Source of the DNA: Gammaproteobacteria bacterium
Lineage (GTDB): Bacteria > Pseudomonadota > Gammaproteobacteria > Pseudomonadales > Porticoccaceae
Direction of reading: 5' to 3'
DNA length: 50,693 nucleotides
NCBI GenBank assembly: GCA_018069465.1
Contig: JAGPUW010000023.1
Location: 1-50,693 of the forward strand
The position numbers and the translations under genes were made by a program. Positions 7,995-16,591 of this stretch are shown piece after piece. The notes below the pieces were generated by a model. It was not told where the DNA came from. It made no database searches and worked only from the letters and a program-made list of their open reading frames with translations. Numbering within the stretch: the stretch's first letter is position 1; each line of letters opens with the position of its first letter.

Positions 7995-9257
7995 TTAAGT
8001 CAGTGGCTTGTTTTTTCTGTAGTCGCGCAGCCAGTCTTCCATCAGCCAGCGCAGGCCGTGATAAACCGCGCCGAGGCGAATATGCTCGCGATCTAAAATT
8101 AGGTGCAGGCATTTGGTTTGCGTACCCGCCGCGCTAGATTTTGCCATCCACACCATGCCGACGGGTTTCTCCTCGGTGCCACCACCGGGGCCGGCGACAC
8201 CGGTAAAGCTGAGGCTTATATCGGCGTTAAAGCGGGCCAGTGCACCCTCTGCCATTTGTTGGGCGACCTGCTCAGACACAGCGCCTTCATCGTTTAATGT
8301 CTGGCTAGCGACATCGAGGAAGTTTTCTTTTACCGCGTTGGCGTAGGACACCACGCCACCGAGGAAATAGTCGGAAGCCCCGGCCACGTCGGTGACAGTT
8401 TTTGCCGCCAGCCCGCCGGTACAGGATTCGGCAAAGGCGAGTTTGGCATCGCCCTGCTGCATGAACGTGGTGAACAGATCGGCGGTAGATTGGGATGTGT
8501 AATCGAGCAGGTAGTCACCGAGGTGGGTCTCTGCAAATTCACGCAGTGCGGCTGCCCGTGCGGGGTCGGGGCGATAGAGCTTGACCTCCATTTCGGGGAA
8601 GGCCTGACGAAAGCTGACTTCGCCCCACTGTTTTGTCCACGGCTCCAGCCGCTCTGCCAGGTCGGATTCACCGAGCCCTAAAAAGCGGATAAATAAATCG
8701 TCTTGTTTGGCGACTGTGCCACCGGCACGCTGGGCCAGAAAAGCGTGCACCATGGGTTGTAATTCGCGGGGAGGGCCGGGCAGGGCGACGATGGTTTTGC
8801 TGGCGCCGTCGAGCTTAAAGGTACAGGTAAAGCCCGGTGCTGTGCCGTTGGGGTTGGCCAGCACGGTGGCCCCGACGGGTAGCATCGCCTGCTTGCGATT
8901 GTTGTCGCCGCATTCGAGTTTGTATTTCGCAAACAGGGCGACAATGGCCAGCCAGCTGGCTTCGTGAAACTCTCTATCGACCCCGGCCAGTTCGGCAGCA
9001 ACCTCTGCGGTTAAGTCATCTTCTGTGGGGCCAAGGCCGCCGCTAATAAACAGGTAGTCGGCGCGCTGTAGAGCGGTGCGCATAACAAATAGCAGGTCTT
9101 CGCGACGATCCCCGGCAGTCATCATCATCTCAATAGTAAAGTCCTGCTCACCAAGGGTGGTGGCGAGGAAGCGGTTATTGCCGTCGGCAATTTCGCCGCG
9201 CAGCACTTCTTCGCCGGTGCTAACCAGGCAGGCACTTGTTGTTTGATCGCTTGTCAT
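7995..9257 (-). CDS. cinA: CinA family protein: MoaB-like domain plus NMN amidohydrolase (PncC)
   Basis: A 420-residue two-domain protein. Residues about 8-175 form the molybdopterin-binding-like (COG1058) domain with STGEEVLRGEIADGN, FISGGLGPTEDDLTAE and ALPGPPRELQPM. Residues about 260-415 form the CinA C-terminal domain with FAESCTGGLAAK, FLGGVVSYANAVKENFL and FTGVAGPGGGTEEKPVGMVW. The C-terminal domain in other bacteria deamidates nicotinamide mononucleotide in pyridine nucleotide recycling, and some full-length proteins also have ADP-ribose pyrophosphatase activity. The length is normal for the fused form. The ribosome site is weak. Confidence 0.93.
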   Translation of the reverse strand: MTSDQTTSACLVSTGEEVLRGEIADGNNRFLATTLGEQDFTIEMMMTAGDRREDLLFVMRTALQRADYLFISGGLGPTEDDLTAEVAAELAGVDREFHEASWLAIVALFAKYKLECGDNNRKQAMLPVGATVLANPNGTAPGFTCTFKLDGASKTIVALPGPPRELQPMVHAFLAQRAGGTVAKQDDLFIRFLGLGESDLAERLEPWTKQWGEVSFRQAFPEMEVKLYRPDPARAAALREFAETHLGDYLLDYTSQSTADLFTTFMQQGDAKLAFAESCTGGLAAKTVTDVAGASDYFLGGVVSYANAVKENFLDVASQTLNDEGAVSEQVAQQMAEGALARFNADISLSFTGVAGPGGGTEEKPVGMVWMAKSSAAGTQTKCLHLILDREHIRLGAVYHGLRWLMEDWLRDYRKNKPLT

Positions 9258-9527
9258 TATTGGGAGTCCACTTTTTGGAAAATTTGTGCCGCTACTTTAG
9301 CGTGTTATTTGCATCACCGCAGCTTGTGCTGAATGAATGACGCGCTTCAGGCTTTTTGTAGGGCGGCAAAATATGACTCGCAGGTAAAGATTAGGTTATG
9401 CTAATATATAAAGGCCCTTGCTAGCGGGTTTTGAGAATCTTATAGCGGATAACAAAAATTAAACTTATTTTTTAAAAGCCAGGGAGGCAAATAATCATTT
9501 ATTAGAGTCAATTGGTAGAGGTATGCC

Positions 9528-10298
9528 ATGAGTGTTCACATAGAAAAAAATGGCCCGGTAACAACGGTTATTCTCGATAGACCGGAGGCGCGCAATGCAG
9601 TTGACCGGCCAACAGCCGAAGCGCTGGCGGCAGCCTTCCGTGAATTTGATGCCGACCCGCAAGCGCGGGTCGCCGTGTTTTATGGGGCCAATGGTAACTT
9701 CTGCGCCGGGGCCGACCTCAAAGCCCTGGCTGACGAGTCGCGAAGCAACCGCATATCAGCCGAGGGTGATGGCCCTATGGGCGCGAGTCGCATGCTGCTG
9801 TCCAAGCCTGTTATTGGCGCGATTTCCGGTTACGCCGTGGCTGGTGGTCTGGAGTTGGCATTGTGGTGTGACATGCGCATTGTTGAAGAGGATGCTATTT
9901 TCGGCGTTTTTTGCCGGCGCTGGGGCGTGCCGCTAATTGATGGCGGCACCGTGCGCCTGCCGCGAATTATTGGCTTTGGCCGCGCCATGGATCTAATCCT
10001 CAGTGGCCGTCCCGTCGCTGCGCAGGAAGCCTATTTGATGGGCCTGGCCAATCGCGTTGTCGCCGTGGGTACGGCTCGCAAAGAGGCGGAGACTCTGGCT
10101 CATGAGCTTGCCCAATTCCCCCAGCACTGCCTGCGCAATGATCGCCTCTCCCTGTATGAAAAAGAGGGGCTGACATTGGAGGCTGCTCTGCAAAATGAGT
10201 TTGCGCGCAGTGTCGAGTCGTTAAACGTTGATGGCTTTAAGGGAGCGGCGCAGTTTGCAGAGGGTAAGGGCCGCCATGGTGCATTTGATAAGAGTTGA
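9528..10298 (+). CDS. Crotonase-family protein (enoyl-CoA hydratase/isomerase-like)
   Basis: A 256-residue crotonase fold. The oxyanion-hole segment NFCAGADLKALAD and GYAVAGGLELALWCDM carry the first catalytic Glu. At the place of the second Glu (FGQPEI in classical hydratases) this protein has FGVFCRRWGVPLIDGGTVRLP, so the residue is replaced. It belongs to a crotonase subgroup whose reaction is not secure, and simple hydration should not be assumed. The ATG at 9528 follows AGAGG. It stands alone between divergent cinA and the convergent LLM gene, but belongs by theme to the acyl-CoA genes downstream. Confidence 0.88.
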   Translation: MSVHIEKNGPVTTVILDRPEARNAVDRPTAEALAAAFREFDADPQARVAVFYGANGNFCAGADLKALADESRSNRISAEGDGPMGASRMLLSKPVIGAISGYAVAGGLELALWCDMRIVEEDAIFGVFCRRWGVPLIDGGTVRLPRIIGFGRAMDLILSGRPVAAQEAYLMGLANRVVAVGTARKEAETLAHELAQFPQHCLRNDRLSLYEKEGLTLEAALQNEFARSVESLNVDGFKGAAQFAEGKGRHGAFDKS

Positions 10299-10459
10299 AA
10301 CAGCTGATTTATTGGGTCTTGTCATACGAGAAGGGGGGTGGAAATCGGTAGATTATCAGTTGAGCTTTCCAGGTTGACCAAAGTACCGGGTTGAGCAGCG
10401 ATTCCATCACGCCGCAGTTACAGGTTTATCTTCAGCGGTCTTCAGTACATCTCAAAAAA

Positions 10460-10495
10460 ATGCCCGGATTGAAGCCATCCGGGCATTGGTTTTTG
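10460..10495. terminator. Bidirectional intrinsic terminator
   Basis: Stem ATGCCCGGAT (10460-10469) with ATCCGGGCAT (10477-10486), loop of seven, flanked by an A run on the left and a T run on the right. It serves the convergent crotonase and LLM oxidoreductase genes. Confidence 0.85.
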
Positions 10496-10503
10496 TAACG
10501 AGA

Positions 10504-11547
10504 TTATTTGCAACGCCGTTTAAGTTCGGGCATCACCTCTTTAGCAAATAGCTCAATACTATTGCGGGTGCGCTTGGGGTCAGCCCCCGGCATCGACATC
10601 ATCAAGGATAAATGTGTGCCCGGTGACTCCTCGTGGGCGGCTACCAGTTCTTCCAATACACTTTCGGGGTCACCAATGATGGCGGTGCGGCCAAAGCTTT
10701 CACAATATTGGCTGGCCCTAAGTTCATCGGGTGAGGGTATTTTTGCTTCCGCTATGCCGTCGCCAGTGTTGTCACCAGACTCTTCCGCCCAAGCTTGATA
10801 CTGACTCATAATATGGTGCAAGGGCTGGGCGCAATCATCCCAGGCCTGGTCTTTGGTCTCTGCCACATAGCACATCAGTAGATGACCAATATTAAAATCC
10901 TTTGGATCACGGCCATGACGTTTAAGGGCTTCGATATATTTGAGTCGGTGTTCAACCGCGCCGATGGCCGCTAAATGACAACCCAGGCGAGCAGCACGAT
11001 CCAGAGCCTTATCACCACGGGCACCCACCCAAATTGGTAGCGGACTTTGAACCGGCGGCGGGACAATCTGCGCATCGGTGTATTGGTTAAACTTGCCATC
11101 AAGTGTGACTTTCTCGCCGGCGAGCAATGACTGCACCACCGGGAGCCCTTCGGCAAAGCGCGCTGCTCGTTCACTAGAGGGAATTCCCATGCCAGTAAAT
11201 TCACCGGGGCGATAACCCAGGCCCATTCCCAGATCAAAACGACCGTTCGATATCACATCCACCGTGGCTACATCTTCAGCCACGCGAATTGGGTTGTGAA
11301 GCGGCAACAACATGACATAGCTGCCGATGCGAATGCGTGAGGTGCGCGCAGCAATGGCTGCTGCGATAGGCATCAGTGAGGGCGAATAACCGTCTTCGAC
11401 AAAATGATGCTCAGTGAGCCATACGTGGTCGTAGCCTAATGCCTCTAAGGCGACCGCGTGATCGAGTTCCCGCTGATAAATATCATGCCAACTTGAGCGA
11501 TTAAAGGGAGGGTTACGAAACATAAAAATAATGCCGACATCAAGCAT
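10504..11547 (-). CDS. LLM class flavin-dependent oxidoreductase (luciferase-like)
   Basis: A 347-residue protein of the bacterial luciferase-like superfamily (TIM barrel, FMN or F420). Visible are LEALGYDHVWLTEHHFVEDG, RTSRIRIGSYVMLLPLHNP, VAEDVATVDVISNGRFDLG and GLGYRPGEF. The phosphate-binding PIWVGARGDKALDRAARLG is also present. I chose the ATG at 11547, which has AAAGGAGT upstream. An upstream in-frame start would add 29 unrelated residues. Substrate is unknown; relatives act as monooxygenases on aliphatic or polycyclic substrates. Its neighbours suggest a role in lipid or steroid-like catabolism. Confidence 0.9.
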   Translation of the reverse strand: MLDVGIIFMFRNPPFNRSSWHDIYQRELDHAVALEALGYDHVWLTEHHFVEDGYSPSLMPIAAAIAARTSRIRIGSYVMLLPLHNPIRVAEDVATVDVISNGRFDLGMGLGYRPGEFTGMGIPSSERAARFAEGLPVVQSLLAGEKVTLDGKFNQYTDAQIVPPPVQSPLPIWVGARGDKALDRAARLGCHLAAIGAVEHRLKYIEALKRHGRDPKDFNIGHLLMCYVAETKDQAWDDCAQPLHHIMSQYQAWAEESGDNTGDGIAEAKIPSPDELRASQYCESFGRTAIIGDPESVLEELVAAHEESPGTHLSLMMSMPGADPKRTRNSIELFAKEVMPELKRRCK

Positions 11548-11729
11548 GATCCCACTCCTTTTTATTATAAGTGCAGAATACGTTAAACCTCTGGAAACAT
11601 TATTACAAGGGTCACGGCAGAACGCCGCACGCACATACGGCGATCAAAGGGGTCAGCAGTTGAGTATGAATTTATTGATGTTGGAGCAGGAGGCAGTGTA
11701 GAGAATTCGCTTAATTTTAAGTTCTGTAC

Positions 11730-12068
11730 TTAATGGCTCTGCCCAGGCTTCAGACTGTAAAACCCGTCCTTTAATTCACCAAATAACTCGGCAAGTTGGG
11801 GGTGGCCCGGAGGCTTATCACTATCATCGACAAGCAAGTTTTGCTCGGAGACATAGGCTTCGTAATAGGATTCGGCATTTTCCGCTAGCAGGTAGTAGAA
11901 GGGCTGGTCGCGTTTGGGTCGCACGTTTTCGGGTATTGCCGCTAACCATTCTTCTGTATTGGCGAAGGTGGGGTCGACATCAAAAACCACCCCTCGAAAG
12001 GGGTGAAGTCTGTGTTTTACCACCTGACCAATTTGGAACTTGGCGCTGCGTTGGAGTGTGTCGGGCAT
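11730..12068 (-). CDS. hspQ: Heat shock protein HspQ (hemimethylated-DNA-binding/YccV family)
   Basis: A 112-residue small protein with the HspQ core: FQIGQVVKHRLHPFRGVVFDV, then WLAAIPENVRPKRDQPFYYLL, NAESYYEAYVSEQNLL, and C-terminal LFGELKDGFYSL. In enterobacteria HspQ is a heat-induced factor that binds DnaA and acts as a Lon specificity-enhancing factor. Length is normal. It follows the SDR at 12156 with an 87-base gap. It appears functionally unrelated to the surrounding catabolic genes. Confidence 0.94.
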   Translation of the reverse strand: MPDTLQRSAKFQIGQVVKHRLHPFRGVVFDVDPTFANTEEWLAAIPENVRPKRDQPFYYLLAENAESYYEAYVSEQNLLVDDSDKPPGHPQLAELFGELKDGFYSLKPGQSH

Positions 12069-12155
12069 AGGGTCTTATCTTTGTAGGCTGTTTGCCTCAC
12101 TACCCCTTGAGGAGTAGCGAGGCGTTTGCAAGTGCAATAATTTTTCAAGGGCCTG

Positions 12156-12908
12156 CTAGCGCATGGCGCCATCGATTTGAATGGTCTCGCCGTTGAGCAT
12201 GCGGTTCTGGCAGATGAATTTAACGAGTTCACCGAGCTCGCGGGGGTCGCCCCAGCGCTTGGGGAAGGGCACCATCGAAATCAGTTTATCGATATGCCGG
12301 TCGTCAACACCTTCGGCTAAAGGGGTTTTAAAGAAACCCGGTGCAATTGTCATGACGCGAATACCGTAGGGCGCGAGGTCGCGAGCCAGTGGCAGAGTGG
12401 CACCGGCAACGGCGCGTTTTGAGGCGGCGTAAACGGATTGTCCGGGTGGGCCATTAAAGGCGGCACCAGAGGCGATGTTAATCAGTACACCGCGCTCGCC
12501 GTCTTCAAAGGGTTCGAGGTTCATCATCTGCTCGGAAAACAGCGCGCAGCCGTCGAGGGTGCCGATGACGTTGATGTCGATCTCCCGTTGCATTGATTCA
12601 ATGGGGTGTGGGCCCTTCGAGCGACTGGCGATTTTCTGGCTGACATCAATACCGGCAAAGTTGACGGCAATGCGCGGTGGGCCAATGGCTGCGGTGGCCT
12701 GCTCAACAGCTGCCTTGAGGGATTCGTGGTCGGCCACATCGCATTCAATGGCGACGCCCCCCAGCTCTTTGGCCAGTGGTTCGGCCAGGGCCATGTCTCT
12801 ATCGAGCAGGGCGACGATGGCGCCAGCCTCTGCCAATACCCGCGCACTCGCGGCACCGAGGCCCGATGCGCCGCCGGTTAAAAATGCTGCTACACCTTCT
12901 AGTTTCAT
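12156..12908 (-). CDS. SDR family oxidoreductase (3-hydroxyacyl-CoA dehydrogenase-like), copy 1
   Basis: A classical short-chain dehydrogenase of 250 residues. It has TGGASGLGAASARVL for NAD(P) binding, with Asp in LLDRD suggesting NAD preference. NFAGID is present, Ser in INIASGAAF, and the YAASK catalytic Tyr/Lys. The C-terminal IQIDGAMR is typical of HSD17B10-like (type II 3-hydroxyacyl-CoA/hydroxysteroid) enzymes. I prefer the second ATG (12908), which aligns with copy 2; the first, at 12920, adds four residues. It lies 70 bases downstream of its paralogue at 12979, pointing to tandem duplication and co-transcription. Confidence 0.88.
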   Translation of the reverse strand: MKLEGVAAFLTGGASGLGAASARVLAEAGAIVALLDRDMALAEPLAKELGGVAIECDVADHESLKAAVEQATAAIGPPRIAVNFAGIDVSQKIASRSKGPHPIESMQREIDINVIGTLDGCALFSEQMMNLEPFEDGERGVLINIASGAAFNGPPGQSVYAASKRAVAGATLPLARDLAPYGIRVMTIAPGFFKTPLAEGVDDRHIDKLISMVPFPKRWGDPRELGELVKFICQNRMLNGETIQIDGAMR

Positions 12909-12978
12909 GCTTGTTCCCATGTCGTGACTAATCGATGATTTATGGTGTTTTCTGCTGCGACATTATAGAAAGTCATCA

Positions 12979-13734
12979 TTAGAAGAACCCCGCGTCGATG
13001 CGAATCGTGGAGGCATTGAGCATCTGGTTTTCACAGATATGCTGCACCAGTGAGCCGATTTCATCGGGTCGTCCCTTGCGCTTGGGGAAGAGTGCATTGC
13101 GCAGTACTTTTGCCGTTAAGGCATCGTCCATGGTGCCCGCCAGCGGGGTGTCGAACAGCCCCGGTGCGATGGTCATGACGCGAATGCCGTAGCGGGCTAA
13201 ATCCCGTGCCAGTGGCACAGTAGCGCCGACGACACCGGCTTTTGAGGCGCCGTAAACGGCTTGACCATTGGGCGCATTAAAGGCGGCGATAGAGGCGATG
13301 TTAATCAGCACGCCGCGCTCGCCATCGTCATCCAACGGCTCGAGGTCGAGCATCGCGTGGGAGGCGTGGGCGCAGCAAATTAGAGTGCCGGTTAAATTTA
13401 CATCGACCACTCGTTTCATGGGGCCGATGGGGTGGGCGCCGGTTTTGCGGCTGGTAATTTTGCGTGCGGTATCGATGCCGGCGCAGTTGACGATAATACG
13501 TGCTGCCCCTAAGGCATCGCGCGCCTGGCTAAGCGCAGTTTTTACCGATTCGTCGTTAGCAACATCGCAAACAAAAGAGGCGCCGCCAACTTCTTCGGCA
13601 ATGGCTTTGCCAAGGTCGGCATTTCTGTCGAGTATCGCCACTTTGGCACCGGCTTTGGCCAGCACTCGTGTAACACCAGCACCAATGCCCGAGGCACCGC
13701 CGGTCACCACGGCTGTTAGACCTTGTATTTTCAT
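12979..13734 (-). CDS. SDR family oxidoreductase (3-hydroxyacyl-CoA dehydrogenase-like), copy 2
   Basis: A 251-residue paralogue of the SDR at 12156. It has TGGASGIGAGVTRVLAKAG, AILDRN (Asp for NAD), NCAGIDTARKITSRKTGAHP, INIASIAAFNAPNGQ and YGASK. Both share GAHPI/GPHPIE and DLAPYGIRVMTIAPG-type segments, so they arose by duplication and may act on successive or related hydroxyacyl/steroid-type substrates. The ATG at 13734 has AGGA upstream. A longer frame to 13797 adds 21 residues that do not fit. The C-terminus ends IRIDAGFF. Confidence 0.88.
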   Translation of the reverse strand: MKIQGLTAVVTGGASGIGAGVTRVLAKAGAKVAILDRNADLGKAIAEEVGGASFVCDVANDESVKTALSQARDALGAARIIVNCAGIDTARKITSRKTGAHPIGPMKRVVDVNLTGTLICCAHASHAMLDLEPLDDDGERGVLINIASIAAFNAPNGQAVYGASKAGVVGATVPLARDLARYGIRVMTIAPGLFDTPLAGTMDDALTAKVLRNALFPKRKGRPDEIGSLVQHICENQMLNASTIRIDAGFF

Positions 13735-13920
13735 AGTGAATCCTGATTTAAATGTGAATGAATAATGGATGAATAAATTGACGCATGAGTTTAGCACAGG
13801 CCCTGTGTCGGCTCAGTCGAGCTTATTAGATGGGCTTATTAGTTGAGCTTAGTTTTACGTGGCCGCTGGCGAATAAATAATGTTGGGCGCGCAAGTATTG
13901 CCTGCTGGTGCCAATATTAT

Positions 13921-15159
13921 TTATTCGTGCTGAGGTGTGCGAATCATCACGACCAGTGCCGTACCGATTAATAGTAGGGCAGAATAAAAATAGAATGCCT
14001 GGCTATAGCCGCCAAATATATCGGCCGCGTAGCCGCAAATGACGACCCCGGCACCGCCGAGCATGGTGCCGAGTAATATGCGATAGGACAGCAGCGTCGC
14101 CATGTTTTGCGCGCCGTAATAATTGGCGAACATGGTGGTGGCGGAGACCAGACCGAGACCAAAGCCGAGGCCAAAAAAGACCACCCCCGCATAGAGAAGG
14201 GCACTGTGAGCGGCGCTAGTGATGAGCAACATGCCGATTAATTCACTACTTATACCAATGATAAAGATGGTGCGCGGTTCTATGGTGTTGTCGCCAAGCA
14301 GGCCAGCGAGCAGGCGGCCGGCGGTGGTGGCCAGGCCTTGAACACCCAGTGCTGATGCGGCGATAACGGCACCGATGCCGAGGTCGCGGGCATGCAGTAC
14401 TAGTTGGCTGCTGACGATCATGTGACCGGTAACGGCGATGGCCCCCGCAGTAATCACGAACCAGCAGTTCCTGTCGCGTATCGCATCGGCAACCGTCCAG
14501 TCGAGGGTGGTTTTGTAAACGCGGGCGGCTTTCTTTTGTTGGCTCGCGCTTTGTTGGGCGCTGCTGTCCAGTCCGTCAATTTGCAGGCCCATGTCTGCGG
14601 GGTTATTGCGAATAAATATCGCACTCAGGGCAGATGCGCTAAGGGTAACCGCACCCACTGCCAACCACACGGGTCGCCAGTCGTCGAAGTGTGTAATTAA
14701 CCAGGTAAACACCGGCGCGCCAATAACGCCGCCGAGGCCACCGCAGGCCATAAATATGCCCAGGGCCATAGCGCGGCGCTGTTGAAACCAGTGGGTAATG
14801 AGTTGTGTGCCGGGTAGTACAACCTGCATGGTGAGGCCGAGACCGAGTAGCCCTGTGGCAAAATAGTAGCTTGTCAGGGAGTGGTAGCGATAGAGAATGC
14901 CGGCGCTAATGGCGCAGATAACGCCGCCAATAATAATGGTTAGGCGCGGGCCGATTTTTTTCATCATGGTGGTGATGAGGGGGCCAGATAAGCCCAGCAC
15001 CATAGCCATCAGTGAAAACCCGGCGGAGGCCTCGGCTCGCGTCCAGCCTAAATCATCGATCATGGCGGGCATCATCACGCTCAAACCGTAGAAACCTGCG
15101 CCAACGCAAATCATATAAATCAGGCCAATAATGGCGAGCAGGATCCAGCCGTAATACAT
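13921..15159 (-). CDS. MFS transporter
   Basis: A 412-residue major facilitator superfamily protein with about 12 membrane segments: YYGWILLAIIGLIYMICVGA at the N-terminus, then GPLITTMMKKIGPR as the loop 2-3 motif, followed by helices through residue 405. The cytoplasmic central loop around residues 190-220 is Gln/Ser-rich. It resembles the oxalate/formate antiporter-monocarboxylate group (MCT-like), fitting uptake of an organic acid used by the adjacent enzymes, though substrate is inferred. I chose the ATG at 15159. The longer frame to 15270 adds a Cys-rich leader that does not look like protein. Confidence 0.88.
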   Translation of the reverse strand: MYYGWILLAIIGLIYMICVGAGFYGLSVMMPAMIDDLGWTRAEASAGFSLMAMVLGLSGPLITTMMKKIGPRLTIIIGGVICAISAGILYRYHSLTSYYFATGLLGLGLTMQVVLPGTQLITHWFQQRRAMALGIFMACGGLGGVIGAPVFTWLITHFDDWRPVWLAVGAVTLSASALSAIFIRNNPADMGLQIDGLDSSAQQSASQQKKAARVYKTTLDWTVADAIRDRNCWFVITAGAIAVTGHMIVSSQLVLHARDLGIGAVIAASALGVQGLATTAGRLLAGLLGDNTIEPRTIFIIGISSELIGMLLITSAAHSALLYAGVVFFGLGFGLGLVSATTMFANYYGAQNMATLLSYRILLGTMLGGAGVVICGYAADIFGGYSQAFYFYSALLLIGTALVVMIRTPQHE

Positions 15160-15384
15160 AGGGTTCTCGAAGTGGAAAGCTTGGCAGGCAGCGCATCGGG
15201 GTGAGCCGCGTACAGCGCAGTGGGATAAATAAAGCCGGCTACTATGACAAGTCATCGGTCTATTGGTCAATGGCCTTGTGCAGCGCTGGGGGCAGGCCGT
15301 GAACCGCTGTTACAAGCGCAGGGCGAATATTTAATGTTATTCTCAGCGGCGTTTATTTTTAAAAATGGCCATTCAAAATAAAGT

Positions 15385-15404
15385 GCGTCAGAAAAACCTG
15401 ACGC
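15385..15404. promoter_or_regulatory. Inverted repeat in the MFS / phosphotransferase divergent region
   Basis: GCGTCAG (15385-15391) and CTGACGC (15398-15404) form a perfect 7-bp dyad with a six-base spacer. It lies between the divergent MFS and kinase genes, 47 bases before the GTG start. It could be an operator or a leader hairpin. No regulator gene lies next to it. Confidence 0.35.
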
Positions 15405-15450
15405 TAATAATAGTTTGGCGCTAATTAATAGCTTAATAGGGGGATATGTC

Positions 15451-16491
15451 GTGAGTGGAAGTAGTGATGCAATGGGGCTCGACCAAAGAGCCGGTGTCGA
15501 TGATGAGTTGCGAGCCAATCTCACCAGCTTTGTGGCGCGCAATTTTGGCGACTCGGCGCGCATGGAAAATGTCGAGCCGATGCTCGGTGGCCACGCCGGT
15601 TTGACCTTCGGTTTTGATGTTTTCAAGGGCGGCGAACAAGTGGGCGGCTATATTATTAAGCTCGCCCCCAAGGGTGTGCGCCGCGAAGGTAATACCGATG
15701 TCTACCGTACCGCCCCCCTGCTCAATGTACTGTATGAAGAAGGTTTGCCCGTACCCCATGTGCCCTTCGCCGCGCCCGACGAGGCCGAGTTTGGCGTGCC
15801 CTATGTGGTGATGGAAAAGTTAAAGGGGCGTGAATTTTTTATCTGGGAACCCCATGCCTCTTTTGATTTGGCCGACGCTAAAGTGGCACCGCTGTGGCGA
15901 CAAGTGGCCGAAGTGCTGCCACGCATTCACCAGGTCGACTGGCAGGAAAAACTGCCGAACTGGGAAAAGCCCCGCGAGCTAGTGGAAGAGATCAGCCGCT
16001 GGGAGCCGATTTACAACAAAGCGCTGGAACCCTCGTGGGCCGAAGCCGCCGATAAACTGCGCCTGAAATTACTGGAGACCATGCCGAGCACTACCCTAAG
16101 GGGCATCGTGCACGGCGATTATCAGCCGGGTAATGCGCTGTTTCACGAAGGTAAACTGACTGGCATTATCGACTGGGAGCTGGTGCGCATTGGCTCGGTG
16201 CTGCTCGATATTGGCTGGGTAATGTTCTGTGCTGACAAGAATTTCTGGACCGACAATATCAAACCCTGCGTGCCGATTTTGCCCGCTGAACTGGCCGATA
16301 TTTATCAGCGTGGCATGGGTCAATCACTGCCCGACCTGCCCTGGTTTCAGGCACTGGCGGCCTATCAATTGGGCGCAATTGCTTGCCTGAATGTGCGCTT
16401 ACACCGTAAAAAACAGCGTATCGACCCAATGTGGGAGGAGTTTGCCCAGACGGTGCCGCAGTTTTATTCTGAGGCGATGAAGCTGCTTTAG
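15451..16491 (+). CDS. APH-family phosphotransferase (ACAD10/11- or LvaA-like acyl-CoA kinase)
   Basis: A 346-residue kinase-fold protein with the phosphotransferase loop GIVHGDYQPGNALFHEG (catalytic Asp and Asn) and the metal-binding IIDWELVRIGSVLLDIGW. Despite the aminoglycoside phosphotransferase family name, proteins encoded beside acyl-CoA dehydrogenases act in hydroxyacid catabolism. In ACAD10/11 and the Pseudomonas lva pathway such a kinase phosphorylates 4-hydroxyacyl-CoA. The GTG start at 15451 follows AGGGGG; a longer ATG frame at 15415 lacks a good site. The acyl-CoA dehydrogenase gene follows 100 bases downstream. Confidence 0.88.
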   Translation: MSGSSDAMGLDQRAGVDDELRANLTSFVARNFGDSARMENVEPMLGGHAGLTFGFDVFKGGEQVGGYIIKLAPKGVRREGNTDVYRTAPLLNVLYEEGLPVPHVPFAAPDEAEFGVPYVVMEKLKGREFFIWEPHASFDLADAKVAPLWRQVAEVLPRIHQVDWQEKLPNWEKPRELVEEISRWEPIYNKALEPSWAEAADKLRLKLLETMPSTTLRGIVHGDYQPGNALFHEGKLTGIIDWELVRIGSVLLDIGWVMFCADKNFWTDNIKPCVPILPAELADIYQRGMGQSLPDLPWFQALAAYQLGAIACLNVRLHRKKQRIDPMWEEFAQTVPQFYSEAMKLL

Positions 16492-16591
16492 TAAATTTAA
16501 GGCGGAGGGGAAGGGTTCCCTTCCATTGTTTAGCTAATGGGTGAGTAGTGTTTGGCTTAGACAACAAATAATAAATTAGAGGTAATAGCTA

